Assembly (NCBI GenBank): GCA_963556145.1
Contig: OY744464.1
Location: forward strand, 5,332,001 to 5,396,000
Direction: 5' to 3'
From: Hygrocybe punicea
Lineage: Eukaryota; Basidiomycota; Agaricomycetes; Agaricales; Hygrophoraceae
DNA length: 64,000 nucleotides
In this document: positions 36,780 through 48,425 of the stretch, piece by piece
Layout: every line of letters starts with the position of its first letter
Position numbering within the stretch: position 1 is the first letter of the stretch
Translations under genes and position numbers: made by a program
The notes under the pieces: model-generated
Told to the model about the DNA's origin: nothing
The model's input: only the letters and a program-made list of their open reading frames with translations
The model's database searches: none

Positions 36780-37687
36780 ATGAATAGCTTGGATGGACAT
36801 TCTTTTCTGTTTGCCTTGGATATCGCGAAAGTACCCACCGCACGGAGAATGCACATACAGCGTCTGTATGACCTTATGCAGCTTTGTATTCACCGTAATG
36901 ATCTCCCCCGTGCTAAGCGAGCCTGGTCCATACTCGCGCGGTGCAAGGAATTCAACTGGATCACAATGTGGAAAACTGGCATGCATATTCTTAGTGGGGA
37001 TACCACTGGGAGAGAAGTTCGTCCGCAGAACCTTGAATTCTTGCGCGGTATGATGCTCCAACATCCAAGAGAAGTGAGTCAATCTACTTTGTTGGTTGAT
37101 GCCGGGCTGAAGCTTCCCAGTGCGAGTCCATTCTCAAGGAGCTCGTTCTTCGTCTGATCTCGCTGGGAAAACACGGGGAGGCGTTAGAGGAGCTTGAGCT
37201 GTACGTTTATTTCTCAAAAATCGCGGAGTGAAAAAAATGCATCATCATGAAAGTTATCTTCCAGCGTTTCCTTACCAAGACAATCCAGTCCTGCATTTAT
37301 ACGCGGGCCTTATTTTACTCTTTCTTTCCCAGTCAGATGCGGAGAGGGCAATTAACGGTATGAGCAAGTCTCTTTGACCGCCTCCCTGACCCATTTTCGA
37401 CGGATCAGGACAACTCTTCAACAGGAATCTTCTCCAGGACGCTCAAGCCTACTTTGAGCGTTCCAAAGAGTTGGATCCAAACAATTCTCTCCCACAAGCC
37501 TTCCTAGAAAGGGTTTGTACCGTGCAGCTTGTGGACTCAATATCACTCTGAATTATGTCTCCAGCTACCGAAATTGTCGCAAAGTTCACAAGGACATCAA
37601 ACCGTGACTCGTAACGACGACGACGACGACTTGGACGACGACTTGGACGACCATGCTCAACCTCAATTAAAGCGTGTTTGCACATAG
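36780..37687 (+). CDS. RRN11: RNA polymerase I initiation factor, RRN11-like
   Basis: Five exons (36780-37073, 37121-37200, 37254-37357, 37409-37512, 37565-37687), 234 residues. The N-terminus has HIQRLYDLMQLCIHRNDLPR and RAWSILARCKEFNW, typical of fungal Rrn11-type core-factor subunits. TPR-like helices follow (YLPAFPYQDNPVLHLYAGL, AQAYFERSKELDPNN). The protein ends in an acidic Asp-rich run encoded by a GAC repeat, then KRVCT. Core factor recruits Pol I to the rDNA promoter. It is short for the family. The third exon's acceptor (AAAG) was chosen because only that choice keeps ELELYLPAFPYQDN in frame. Confidence 0.72.
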
Positions 37688-37752
37688 TATTACCATGCAG
37701 CCCATTTCATAACGACACAGCATGCGCCAAGAATGTCATTACGGAGCAGAAA

Positions 37753-40449
37753 TCAATCCGAGTCAGATTCCATGTCTATGGCAGGCATCTCCTCCAGGTC
37801 CTCATCTTCATCCATTAACACAACAACGGAACGTGACACAGACGGTCCTTGACGATCTTGGACGGCTGTCTGTGATGCTTCTGGTATCGACGGCGTTGGT
37901 GGCTTTTCTAAAGCCGGCGATGAATCCGGTCTTGTCAACATGACCTGTTCGACAGCAACTGGCATCACGGGAGGAACATTGGGAGGCTCTGGCGGAGATT
38001 TGCCCAGGTGTAAAACTGGTTGCGAGGGGACTTGGGGGCGCTCTCCATCGGTATTCTCATTTACGACGATTGGGGAAGGTGTCGTTGTTTGTAACGAGTG
38101 TTGTTGACCTAAAAATGAGGCTTGAGAATCAATCTCTTCTGGACATTCATCCCTGCAAGATGGCAATAATGACTCGAATTCGGCGGTCGACCGAACAAGT
38201 GGAGGCAAGCGGGGGTGCAAGAGAATGTCGAACTCCCTAAGTGGACCAGACGAAGCCTGGACAAAAGTTGTATCATAAGTGGGGACATATGAGAGAGGAA
38301 GATAGCAGACCCACGTCATTGCTGTCGTCTGCGATTACTGCCCCAATAACAAGGTTAAGGCATTTACTCATATGGCTAGTCGTCCCGGAACTAAGCATGG
38401 TGCATACGTTTTGCACTTTTCTTGAAAGTCGGCGATACAGAGACAAGTCCGGCGATAAGGAAGCAGGTGACATTTGCGGGAGAGCTAGCAGCATTGATAG
38501 CAGAACGCGGCATGAAACTGCAGCCATTGCAGGGGAGAGGTTGGGGTTGCGCAGGACAAGTTGTATGACTGTGCAACAGCCACTTTGAGAGATATTTGAC
38601 GAATGTTTGACAGAAGTTGACTTTACCGTCTAGTGCAGCAAGTACCACCTCTCCCTCGTCAGATGTGAAACAAATCACCTCCCGAGAGACTTTAAACACT
38701 TCACCACCTTCGTAACCGCGCGCTCTCTTTTTTCCTTTCTTGGTCGTGTGACCAGAAGGCTTATCTCTGTTTTGTGAGGTCTCTGAGCTAACCGCGAGAA
38801 CAATTGAGAGTGAAGGTAAAATTGCTCTTGTCAGCCGGTTGGGAACAAGAGGATCGGATAATGGGTGATAATGTGTAAGTATGACTTGAAGGGTTTGCAA
38901 GATGAAAAGGCGCTGCGAGCTATGATACAATTTAGGCTCATTAAAAGGTGCTTTGGATCAGCGGGAATTACTTGCGGTGGGAGTTTCTGCTCAAGATGGA
39001 ACGCAATGTAAGAAACGATTCTTGAGACGTGAGGAGTCAAGTGGCGTTCTGTGCTAAACCAGGAGGCTCGTGGATCAACGCAGTTGGTGATGAATGTAGT
39101 TGATTCTCACCATATTGCGAGACAATTTATGAGATCACAGGCCAGCTTCCAGATTGCCGGAATGATTGAAATTTCCATGGCACGCACAGCAGGATCGGCA
39201 TGTTCTTCCAGCTATCATATACAAAACCAAACTATCACAATCCAATGCAGCACAGAGGACAGCCCTCGATTTACTGACCTTATCTTCTTTGGTGCAACAT
39301 AGAAGTGCTGTTGCAAGCTTGACCAAAGGGCCTATTGGAACTTGTACTGCCCGATGAGTAGTTGACCTGCTCGATTGTTCAATGTCTTCTAGGAGTGTGG
39401 GAAAACGAAATGCTATACTTCGCAAGATCACACAAAAGAACCACACAACACCGCAAACGATCAAGTTTAAGCGGAATTGATGTCAGAGGGTCGTCGGTAG
39501 TGTGCATCGGATGATGTGGTTGCACATGATTGCGTTCTACGAAAAAATGCGATTAATTCGTTGCAGAATATTGAGAAAGTTTACAATTATCATCTACCTT
39601 CGTTCAAAAATGCGGATCGCAATGCTAGAAATGCGCACCATGCTGACGACATTGCTTCATTGACTGACTTTCTCCAAAGGCCGGCAGCGCCGACTTTGCC
39701 ACCTGTAAGGTATAAAACAGCGGAAAGACGTGATGAAGCATGTAACAAAGCCTCATCAATCGGTGTTGGTGCTGAGCCCTCTAGGAACTTTGATGAAAGC
39801 GACGACAAACTGGAATGTAGAGATTTGTGCAGAGTTGGGTAGTGAGGTACTAGTTGGGCCAACGTGGATAGAGATACAATCTGATGGACAATGCATAAAT
39901 TCATATTCTGATTCTTGGCCACCCCTCACCTTCAAATCCATATCGGCATGGTTTTGGGCCAGTCCAATAAGTATCAGGCTGAATTTAGAAACGTTGGGTG
40001 TTGCCACTTGTCTTTGAAACTCTGGTACATCCTTCGCAGCTGTAAAGATCTTCCGTAGTAGACGGACAGCGGCTTTTATTGTAGGAGTTGGTTCATTTTT
40101 CTTGGCGCGTTAATTACGTGAGATGGTGTTTAACAAGCATGGGAGGTAAGTAGACACAGACTGAAAACATAGGTAATGCAACTCCGAGCCAACTCTGTGA
40201 ACATTCGATCATGGAAGATTTTGAAAGCGTAGAGGTCTTGTGTGCTATACAGAGGCCGGCCCATCTACTTGCAGGGATTTTAGAGTGAAGTAGTGAGCTG
40301 ATTCGTGCAGTCCACAACTGCAGGTGAGGAGAAGGCGCAAAACATTCCGAATTTAAGGTAGAGAGCACGTATGGTAAATGGGTAACGGCATAAGCATCCG
40401 ACGCGAGTTGCAGCTGAAGCAGAGCTTTCAATGGGTGTATTGGCTCCAT
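37753..40449 (-). CDS. RIX1: Pre-rRNA processing protein RIX1 (PELP1 family)
   Basis: Minus-strand multi-exon gene. The start MEPIHPLKALLQLQLASDAY leads into HEAT-like repeats: THLPYVLSTLNSECFAPSPH, ISSLLHSKIPASRWAGLCIA, and TPTIKAAVRLLRKIFTAAKD starting near 40100. LIGLAQNHADMDLK and LAQLVPHYPTLHKSL continue the fold. A basic linker (KKGKKRARGYEG) and a long Pro/Ser-rich, very acidic C-terminal tail (MDEDEDLEEMPAIDMESDSD) follow. Rix1 works with Ipi1/Ipi3 and Rea1 in ITS2 processing and 60S export. Internal exon ends between 38.9 and 39.5 kb are only roughly known. Confidence 0.88.
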
Positions 40450-40763
40450 CAGGGACTAGTTCAAATTCCTTGTAAATTTTTGAAAGTTCAAAGGCATTGA
40501 CTTCCGAATTCAACAGGTATAAACAACTTACCACACCGCTGCATCGCTTCTCGGAAAGCACTTTTCGGTTATTTTCGGTTTTTCCTGTACTTATATACGC
40601 TGCTTTTGCGAGAGTGCAGCGAAGGTGCTAATCGACTTGTCTTCCAAAACTCTCAGGAATGAGTCGATATTTATAGTCTTCCCGGTGAGTGGTACTGTCC
40701 ATTTTGCACGCTTCGGAGGCTGACGGATGTCACTTCACAGTGTGGGCTGAATATATACTGCGC
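40450..40763. other. Intergenic: RIX1 promoter and CDC14 3' side
   Basis: 314 bases between two minus-strand genes. I see no coding region; open frames here are chance extensions of the RIX1 first exon. Confidence 0.5.
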
Positions 40764-42564
40764 CTACCCCAGTCCCCACACACCCGCTTTCCTCATACCT
40801 TCCACCAGGGCATCAACATTGCCTAACATTCCACCCAGAATCACCATTTTCTCCTCTGTTGTCCGCGCCTTTCCACCCTGGTATAATCCTGCTCTGTCTC
40901 TAAGCACCTCCTGAAGCTCATCCTCCTTTCCTCCTCTCGCTTCTTCAACCGCATCCCACTCCCCCCTTAGCCTGCCGCTGTCCTTCTCACCGGTCTGATA
41001 CTGGTGCTGGCCGTCATTCTCGTCTTCCAACACTCCCTCGGACGAATCCGACCCTCCCGAACCTAATTTCGATTTGGGCACCATTCCCCTATATCGGGCC
41101 TTCCCGGCTACAGGCGAAGCGACACCCGGGCGGGCCGCCTGTACTTGCTTCGGACTGAGCGGTACGAAGTCCACTTCTTTCTTCAACATGAGCAGAGAGC
41201 GAGGTTGAATGTGAGTACGCGCTGCGGGCGTGCTGGTGCGGGGCGGGCCTTCGGAAGTGCTCAAGAAGATGGAAGGGGCACTTAAGGATACGCTTGACGG
41301 CAATGAAGAGGACAATGAGTCGTAGGTTGCCGCAGAAGTATCGGGAGAAGTAGAAGTCGACGAAAACGACGAGATGGAACTCCAGGAACTAGTCCTGGAG
41401 GTTGAAAACGATGACAAAGTCCATGATGACTCGGAGTTGGTGTCCGTATCGGTAGGCCGGCCGGGGGTGGCAGGTGCCGTTGGAGGTGCCGTTGGAGGAG
41501 GCGTGCAGTTGGAGTTAGAGGTGGAGGTGGAGGTGGAGGTGGAGGTGGAGGTCTCGTCTAGGAGATAAAAGTATAAAAATTCAAGACATTTCATTCTGGT
41601 CATCAAGTGTACGGGGTAAGCGTTTCTCCGATTCCCGTTCCCATCCCAACGAACGCTGTTGAGAATGTAAGCTTACCGAACTTCGCGTGGCGTCCCTGCT
41701 CTCTTTAGGATTTTTACCACCGCCTGCACGCCATTCGCTTCCTCGAAGACGCGAAGTGCAGATGACGAGTCTACTAGGATGCATAGCAAGGTATCTAGGA
41801 CAATTGAGGTTAAATGCACCGCGATGCCGATTTGCGTCGGATTGGGATTAGGACGAGAGGGCGTGGTATTCGTTATGGTGGTCAAAGGCAGAGATGCCAT
41901 ATGTCTGGAAGCCAGTAGCAAGTCGAGCAGGACCTATAAATCCGGAATGAGTAATACGACCGCAGCATATAACGAATGAGGTTCACTTCAAGGCCATACC
42001 TCCTCCCCAAGTACCGCTTACTCGCGTTGTGGTGCAGTACAACTCCCTGGACTATAGAAAGAGACTGCGAGAGCTGCGCAGCTAAGGCGGATGCCTCTGT
42101 TTCTCGTTCGTCTTAACACTTTCATGTCAATCGCATGTTTTGTCCAAAGACGACCCGATTCAAAGCTTACGATCCGATATCGACCCTTTGTTGGTCAAAA
42201 GTTCCAGTCTGGGAGTAATCGTCGCGATCCACGAGAGCACGTGTAATGGTACTGCGTAACATCGCGGCGTTTCTGTCGGGTTCTCGGTGAACTGAGCCAA
42301 AAAAAACGCGTACCGTTGCATTCGAGGGAATCTTGCAGGGCAAGAAAGGTCAAGAGGTCCTCACTCGAGTCTTCTGGAACACACACAACAGCCAGCAGGT
42401 GTTCCAGGGTGGTCAAGGCTCTACCTTTCGATTCTATCGATGAACGCGGGGAGAGAAGCTATCCGAATATAACAATTTGTCCACACACTTGCCCAGTTTG
42501 AACCGGGATCAAGACTTACATCCTGAAGGGCATCTTGTAGAGTGTTCTGCACCGAAATAACCAT
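40764..42564 (-). CDS. CDC14: SIN component Cdc14-like (septation initiation network)
   Basis: Minus strand. Exon 1 is 42564-42520 (MVISVQNTLQDALQD) and exon 2 is 42458-42314 (RALTTLEHLLAVVCVPEDSS, FLALQDSLECN). Following exons give VPLHVLSWIATITPRLELL, GVVLHHNASKRYLGR, LDTLLCILVDSSSALRVFEE and AGTPREVRMKCLEFLYFYLL. These match the fission-yeast Cdc14 SIN protein, which partners the Sid1 kinase; it is not the Cdc14 phosphatase. The C-terminus is Ser/Thr/Pro-rich and starts with a Thr-Ser dipeptide run from a hexanucleotide repeat. It then holds SPKQVQAARPGVASPVAGKA and ends MRKAGVWGLG. Confidence 0.87.
41515..41554. repeat. GGAGGT hexanucleotide microsatellite in CDC14 coding sequence
   Basis: About five perfect copies of a 6-base unit lie inside the coding exon of the SIN gene. 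On the minus strand they encode alternating Thr-Ser. Such units can change copy number without shifting the frame. Confidence 0.8.
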
Positions 42565-42728
42565 CGAGAAAGAATTTACGAACACGTGACTCGGTTACCT
42601 TTTTTGCAGCGACTACAATTCCGTAGGATGTACACAAAACAAAGTTGACAATCCAACCAGAGAGTCGTCCAGATTGGGCATAGAGTTACCAGCACAAACC
42701 TGTGGTGCACCTCAGGCTTTCCTGAATC

Positions 42729-45123
42729 TCACAAACCACCAAACGCGATGAGTTTCGTGTTGAGGTACTCTTCGATCCCATGGCCTCCTTCCCGGCCTTG
42801 AAGATAATCCTTTCGTTTGCTCTTCCGAGAAAAAGAACACACAGTAATAAGCACTCACCCAGACCACTCTCCTTGACACCGCCGAAAGGAATGACAGCCT
42901 GGCTGATCGCCCCTGTATTCGCGCCGACCATTCCCACCTCGAGCCTCTCGGCTACCCTCCACACGCGTCCCACATCTCTGGAATAAAAGTACCCAGCGAG
43001 ACCAACATCGGTGTCGTTCGCCAGCCTAATAACCTCCTCTTCAGTTTCAAATTTCGTCAAGGCTGCGAGCGGCCCAAACGTCTCTTCGGAGTTGAGGAGC
43101 GCGGTCGTGGGTACGTCGGACAGGACTGTGGGGAGGAAAAACGAGCCAACTCCTGGGGCGCGTTTTCCACCGATAAGTACTTGGGCGCCCTGCGAGATAG
43201 CGTCATTGACGTGTCGGGTGACCTTTTCGAGAGCGCGGTCGTGGATCAAGGGCCCGTGCGTGCTGGAGGGAAATTAATTAAACAATGGAGGGACAACACC
43301 AGCCGTGGGATGTTACCTATTTGAATCAAGCCCGTTCCCCACACGGAACGCTGCGACCTTCTCGGCGAGTCTTGAAGCAAAGTCTGCGTAGACCGAGGAT
43401 TGGACATAAATGCGGTTCGGACAGATACACGTTTGGCCGTTACTGCGGAATTTAGAAGTAATTGCACCTGCAGAGACAGAATGTCAGGAACATGACATGA
43501 AAAATGGCGTTGTCATAATAATAAAATGGCTTTACCAGACACTGCCTCGTCGATGTCGGCGTCGTCGAACACGATGAAAGGCGCGTTACCACCGGCCTCG
43601 ATGGACACTCTGTCGATACACCGACACCGTCAATGCACAACGGAGACAATGGTACGTCATAAGAAGACAGACTTCTTTAGAGTCGACGCTGCCATCCCAT
43701 AAAGGAGTTTCGCCACAGTCGTCGATCCTGTAAAAGTGACCTTCTTCACAGTCTTGTTTTCGCACATCTCCCTTCCAACCTCGCCGACGTTCTTTTGCGT
43801 TGTGACGACGTTGATGACACCATCCGGGACGCCTGCCCGTCGTGCTAGCTACGTACGTAGGATGTTCCATCTATATAAATGAGTTGTGGAAGGGAATAAA
43901 CACATGCCTCTACGAGAGCAAGCGCAGAAAATGGCGTTTCGGGAGGTGGCTTGATGACGGCAGTGCATCCAGCGGCGAGAGCAGCTCCGAGTTTCCGCGT
44001 AATCATCGCCGACGGGAAGTTCCACGGAGTCAGAATCGAGCTGGTTGGACCTTAATACCAACCGATGGTAAGCGCAAGCCAAGACTCACACGACGCCTGA
44101 CGGAAGAAAATGTCGATGAGGCTCATGCGTGTGTGTGTGTGCAAAGAACATAAACTCACCAATTGGCTGCTTGATAACAACATTGCGGATGTTGTTGAAC
44201 GCCGAAGGAACTTGTTCTTTGGGGAAAAAAACTCTTTTTTTTACAACATTACGTCGTCCCACATGTTCATAAATACCTACCTCCGTATGTTCGAACAGCC
44301 TCCTCGGCTGTGATTGATTCAAAAATGAGAAAAAACGACAACTAGTAGCTGAATTTAACTAACCAAACCACTGCGTGTTGTCGTAACGTATGTGAGCAAT
44401 TTATTTGTTTGTAGGGGCATTTCGAGAGGGATTACCTCAATGAAGGAAGCGCTGTAAGAATTCTCGCCCTGTTCATGAAGATGAAGCTTAGGTTTTGCGA
44501 GTCGTGGGCGTTTGAAGGTACGATACCTTCGCTTCTACCAGCGGCTTTCCGTTTTCCAGTGTCTATGAAGAACGGTGAGAAGGTTCATGAATCAAATGAC
44601 TACCGACAAGACTGACGATGATGCGTCCCAGATCTTCATGGTGCTCCTGCATCAAGGCATATAATTTGAGGAGGATATCGTGCCGGTGCTGAATGGAGCA
44701 TATATGACATGTAGTATCAATGTCAGAAACGTTCGAATGTGAAGCAGAAATTTAAAAAATGAAAACGGTTTCAACCTTGGCTGTCGTCCTTCCCCACGTC
44801 TGAAACGCTTTGGAAGCAGCGTCGATAGCCTCCTTGGTCTCAGTTAACCCCATCTCTGGGACTGTTCCGAGCTCCTCAGCAGTTGCGGGGTCTACAAGGA
44901 GTACGTTGCTGCAATGCTTGTGGGTATTTTGTGTGTGGGACGCACTGGTAACCACGATCCTCCCCCCATCCCTTGCGTCCACCCATTTACCATCGATAAA
45001 TCCTTGCGTTTTGATCAAGGAAGAGTCTTTGAGGCCAAACTATGCAGGGAAAGCGTAGCTAAGCTTCATGCCGAGTCAACGAAGCGGCTCTGAACACACC
45101 GAGGAGGCCTTGGTAGAAGCCAT
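42729..45123 (-). CDS. UGA2: Succinate-semialdehyde dehydrogenase
   Basis: Many-exon minus-strand ALDH of the SSADH class. Exon 1 (45123-45100) encodes MASTKASS and joins to [19 protein letters not shown]. Later pieces: [55 protein letters not shown], then a 7-base micro-exon at 44370-44364 that restores [13 protein letters not shown]. The nucleophile is in [13 protein letters not shown]. The end is [32 protein letters not shown]. The enzyme makes succinate from succinate semialdehyde in the GABA shunt. No mitochondrial presequence is seen, which fits a cytosolic form. Confidence 0.93.
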
Positions 45124-45298
45124 CTTGAGAAGGAACGCACTTTGTTTTGCAAAACCTCGCGAGGGGTGTATTCGGGTGATGAGGATGGTTCCAAACCGAA
45201 AGGGCATGGTGATATCCACAGCGATGTGAAGTGGACTTGACCTGGTGATAGTATTGCTCAACAGTTCAACATCTATTCTACGGTGCCACGGGTGTAAA

Positions 45299-46498
45299 CT
45301 ATTGGCGATTTCTTCCCCGTACGGCATTCTTCTTGACCTCAACCACATCCAGAAACCCTGCTGATTCGAGGGCATTTCGAGCCGCTTGGTTGATATGCTT
45401 GAATCTGTCAGGCCCGAGATGTATTCCGCCAAAGTATCGGGTTACGATTACAAGGACATCGTTGACCTCCTAGGAATTCATTAGCGAAGGCGAGAAGAGG
45501 AGTGATAGAGACGAACTAATATTTGAAGGAGATGCGCAAGGCGAGCACCAGCAGCCGTCTCGCCGTCATCATCGTTATCTGGTATCCTTTTCAGTGTTGA
45601 GTCACGACTACGTATACTGTAGTTCATTACCTTGATGTAGTAGAGCACCGACCTGACATCTCCATGCATTGATGATAGGGTGCGCTGCCCGTGCTATCCG
45701 TCGGTCGGACTTGAGATGGGACAAGATTAGTGGGACCTAGATACAAGTCACTCTCAAGTCGGAGCAAGACAATGAATGACCTACTTGAGCTGGATGGGAT
45801 ATTTTACACGCTCGTCCCACGAATACACTTTTACGATCTGTTATCGCGTCTGCTTCGAATATTTGTATCCCTTCTGGGCTGGTCGAGGCGTCGGAGTGAT
45901 CCGGCAACTCTGGAATCACGTCTACATCGTCAATGGGGGGTTCTGGCTTAAGATCCACAGTGGTTTTTCTAGTGAGACGATCCTGGTACCAATCTACGCA
46001 GCGTTCGATGACGCTTTGCAAGCCATCAAAGACACAGACTGAATCTGGGGTCCATTCAACGCCATTTACAGAGATGAAAGTTCGCAATACAGATCCAAAG
46101 AAAGTGGGATCTGCGCTAAAGGCTCCGATGTATCGGGACAATAGCTGTAATTGGGGGGGCGAGGTTGCAGGATATGAGGGCAGCAAGGATACTAAAACTC
46201 TGAGCTGGACGTCTTCGTAAGGAGATGGAAGGCTGTCCGTGTTTCGTGAGCGATTGTAGCCAACTGGAGAATGATGAGGATGATGCTCACTTGAGAGATA
46301 CTTCGTAGCGAAGAGTTCCATCAGGAATAACATGGCATGAAGAGATTGCATTGTCTCCGTAGATGGATTGCAAGACTGATTGAAGGTTATTCGTTTCCAA
46401 ACTGAAGTGGGATGGCGTTAGAAGACCGCACCACCCAGTTCTGTTGCGACTAGCTCGCGAAGAGGTTGATGTTGAGAAGATAACATATTATGTAATTA
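45299..46498 (-). CDS. YIH1: IMPACT/YIH1-like protein (RWD + UPF0029 domains)
   Basis: Minus strand. An RWD domain (LQSVLQSIYGDNAISS, LRVLVSLLPSYPATSPPQ, RYIGAFSADPTFF) is followed by an acidic linker. The UPF0029/IMPACT domain follows (ITDRKSVFVGRACKISHPAQ, SDRRIARAAHPIINAWR, DDDGETAAGARLAHLLQIL, VTRYFGGIHLGPDRFKHIN), ending VEVKKNAVRGRNRQ. Yih1/IMPACT binds Gcn1 and restrains Gcn2, so it tunes translation in amino-acid stress. The first exon (MLSSQHQPLRELVATELGG, start 46498) does not join in a clean phase to the next exon at the sites I can see. The N-terminal 20 residues are therefore doubtful. Confidence 0.82.
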
Positions 46499-46865
46499 CT
46501 GATTTCGGGAGGTTCGGGGCTCGGCGGTGCTTAGCTTACAAGTGAAACCGGTACCTTTATGGTGGTGATAGCTTCAACACAGCCTAGAATTATTGTAATA
46601 TATATACGCGATAATCCTGATAATTTGAAGAATAATCCGCTGAGGAGAACGACTTCAAAGCTTCGAGTTGTTGACCAGTCAGGATTTCTGTAAATTCATC
46701 GAAGGGGCGGAGAAGGGAATCGGAATCGGAGGTAGTCGCGGAGGCACCAGGGCGCTGATGTTACGTAATTTCACGGTATCAAACCTAAACGACCACCGCT
46801 CCTTCAAAGACCCAAGCCTCCAACTCGCACGGCGACCCGCCGTCGCAGAGACAACCCCTTCAACG
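46499..46865. other. Divergent intergenic region
   Basis: This region lies between the IMPACT-like gene (minus) and the mucin-like gene (plus). Open frame extends upstream of the plus-strand ATG but without a convincing earlier start. The rest is A/T-rich with a TATATATA-like stretch near 46597-46606. Confidence 0.5.
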
Positions 46866-48167
46866 ATGCGTCGCTCTCCCACCTCTCTGCGCCGTATCCT
46901 CACGGTCATTTCAATTCCCCTCTTCGTTGCCCTCTCCTTCGCCCTCTTCCTCTCCCCATTCTCCTCCCGGCTCCCCTCCTCGTCCCTCCACAAACGTGGC
47001 CCTGGCTCCACCTCCCGGCCTCACGCCGCCCCTCCCGTCACCCCTCCTTCAACGTCTCTCAGTGATACCTCTGCAGGTCCATCCCCAACAGATACCTTAC
47101 TTCCCTCTTCATCGTCGGCGCCTGATTCTTCCACCTCCTCTACCGTTCAACTGGACACGACAAGCTCTACAACAACATCTTCCGTCTTATCCACAACCAG
47201 TCAGCCTCCACCGTCAACGTCAGCGTCAACATCAACAACGTCAACGTCAACGTCAACGTCAACAACGCCAACGCCAACATCAATATCCCCGTTTGTATTC
47301 GTATGTCTCTCATCAGAGATACCACTCACCTATCATCGTAATAGCTCTTCATCTTCTACCACTAAACAAAAAACTACTTCCCGCACTTCGCCGACTCTCC
47401 AACCGTCCACTGCAACAGTCCCCCCAGTCACATTCTTTACGTCTACATATTCAGGCTACGTCCCAGACACCACTTCGCTATCGTCGGTGGCAACAACCGC
47501 GGCCGCATCGTCAAATGGGTACGCTTTTATATAATTTTTACCTCTCATCTCTCCCTCCTTACCTGTCCAATCCAGGTTCTGGCAGAACAAGGGAGCCGTG
47601 GGAGCGACCTTTACCTTTGTCAGCCTCATTGGTGTCGCCATTTTGTTCGCCGTAGTAGCCGTGTTCCTTAAACGACGAAGATCTGCGCGAGACGACCGTG
47701 AGGCCTATTTTGACAAGTATCGTCACGAGGGAACAGGAGACAGTCACTACGACGAGCCCGAACCGATGGTGACAGAGGCAATGGAACCTGCTCCCCCTGA
47801 TGCTTATCCTGATCGCCAGATTCATTATGGAACTACACAACCGCAGCAGAGCGAACAAAGCATCTATCCCGACTCTCACAACGTTGGCTACTCACACACC
47901 ACCGATTTCCCCCCTCAGAACGAGCCAGGATCGTACTATCAGTGGGGATATAATAACCAGCAATCCCACTTTATTCAACCTTCTTCTCAAGCACCTAATT
48001 TATTATACCCTTCCGCTCACCCCTTCAACCGCCCCCACAATTCTTCTTCCACTGGACTTGCTCCCCCCGTCGCCCTCCGCCAACCCCCATCTCGCGGGTC
48101 TGGTTACGACCAATCCATCGACTCATTCTACGGCACAGGCGCTGATGACTATCCGGCCGCCATTTGA
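46866..48167 (+). CDS. Mucin-like single-pass membrane protein (wall-sensor type)
   Basis: Starts MRRSPTSLRRILTVISIPLF, a signal peptide or signal anchor. A domain made almost only of Ser, Thr and Pro follows (runs such as STSTTSTSTSTSTTPTPT) and is probably heavily O-mannosylated. After the intron at 47519-47575 come a membrane helix with basic stop-transfer (GVAILFAVVAVFLKRRR) and a Tyr/Gln/Pro-rich cytosolic tail. The layout resembles Wsc/Mid2-type wall-stress sensors but lacks a WSC cysteine domain. The stretch at 47291-47344 could be a 54-base in-frame intron, since it interrupts the Ser/Thr pattern. Function is inferred from architecture only. Confidence 0.72.
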
Positions 48168-48425
48168 TGCGATTGTCCTTTATTTATTGAAGAATCGTTC
48201 TTCGCTTCACTTTTACCCCTTGTTGTTGTGGAGATCCTTTCCAATTCAGTCACTTATTTCTTGTGTATTCCATTCTCCGCACATAACCTATTTGTGGGTT
48301 CAGGATACCTGCATAACTACCGACTCATCCCAATAAATATCAAATTCTGGACCTGTTTCAATCAAAGATGAATTATAAAGCAGCCCAGCGTAGTTGATTG
48401 CACCAGCCACCGCGACCGAGTTAAT

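Noticed and set aside
37595..37665. GAC repeat at the end of the RRN11-like gene as a separate element
   Set aside because: It is in frame and encodes the acidic tail, common in such factors.
45076..45432. 118-codon minus-strand frame spanning the SSADH start and IMPACT end
   Set aside because: It runs out of frame through the end of the IMPACT domain and the first SSADH exon; both neighbours have strong conserved frames that exclude it.
46679..47011. 110-codon minus-strand frame opposite the mucin-like gene
   Set aside because: It is the antisense shadow of a Ser/Pro-rich coding region and contains nothing conserved.
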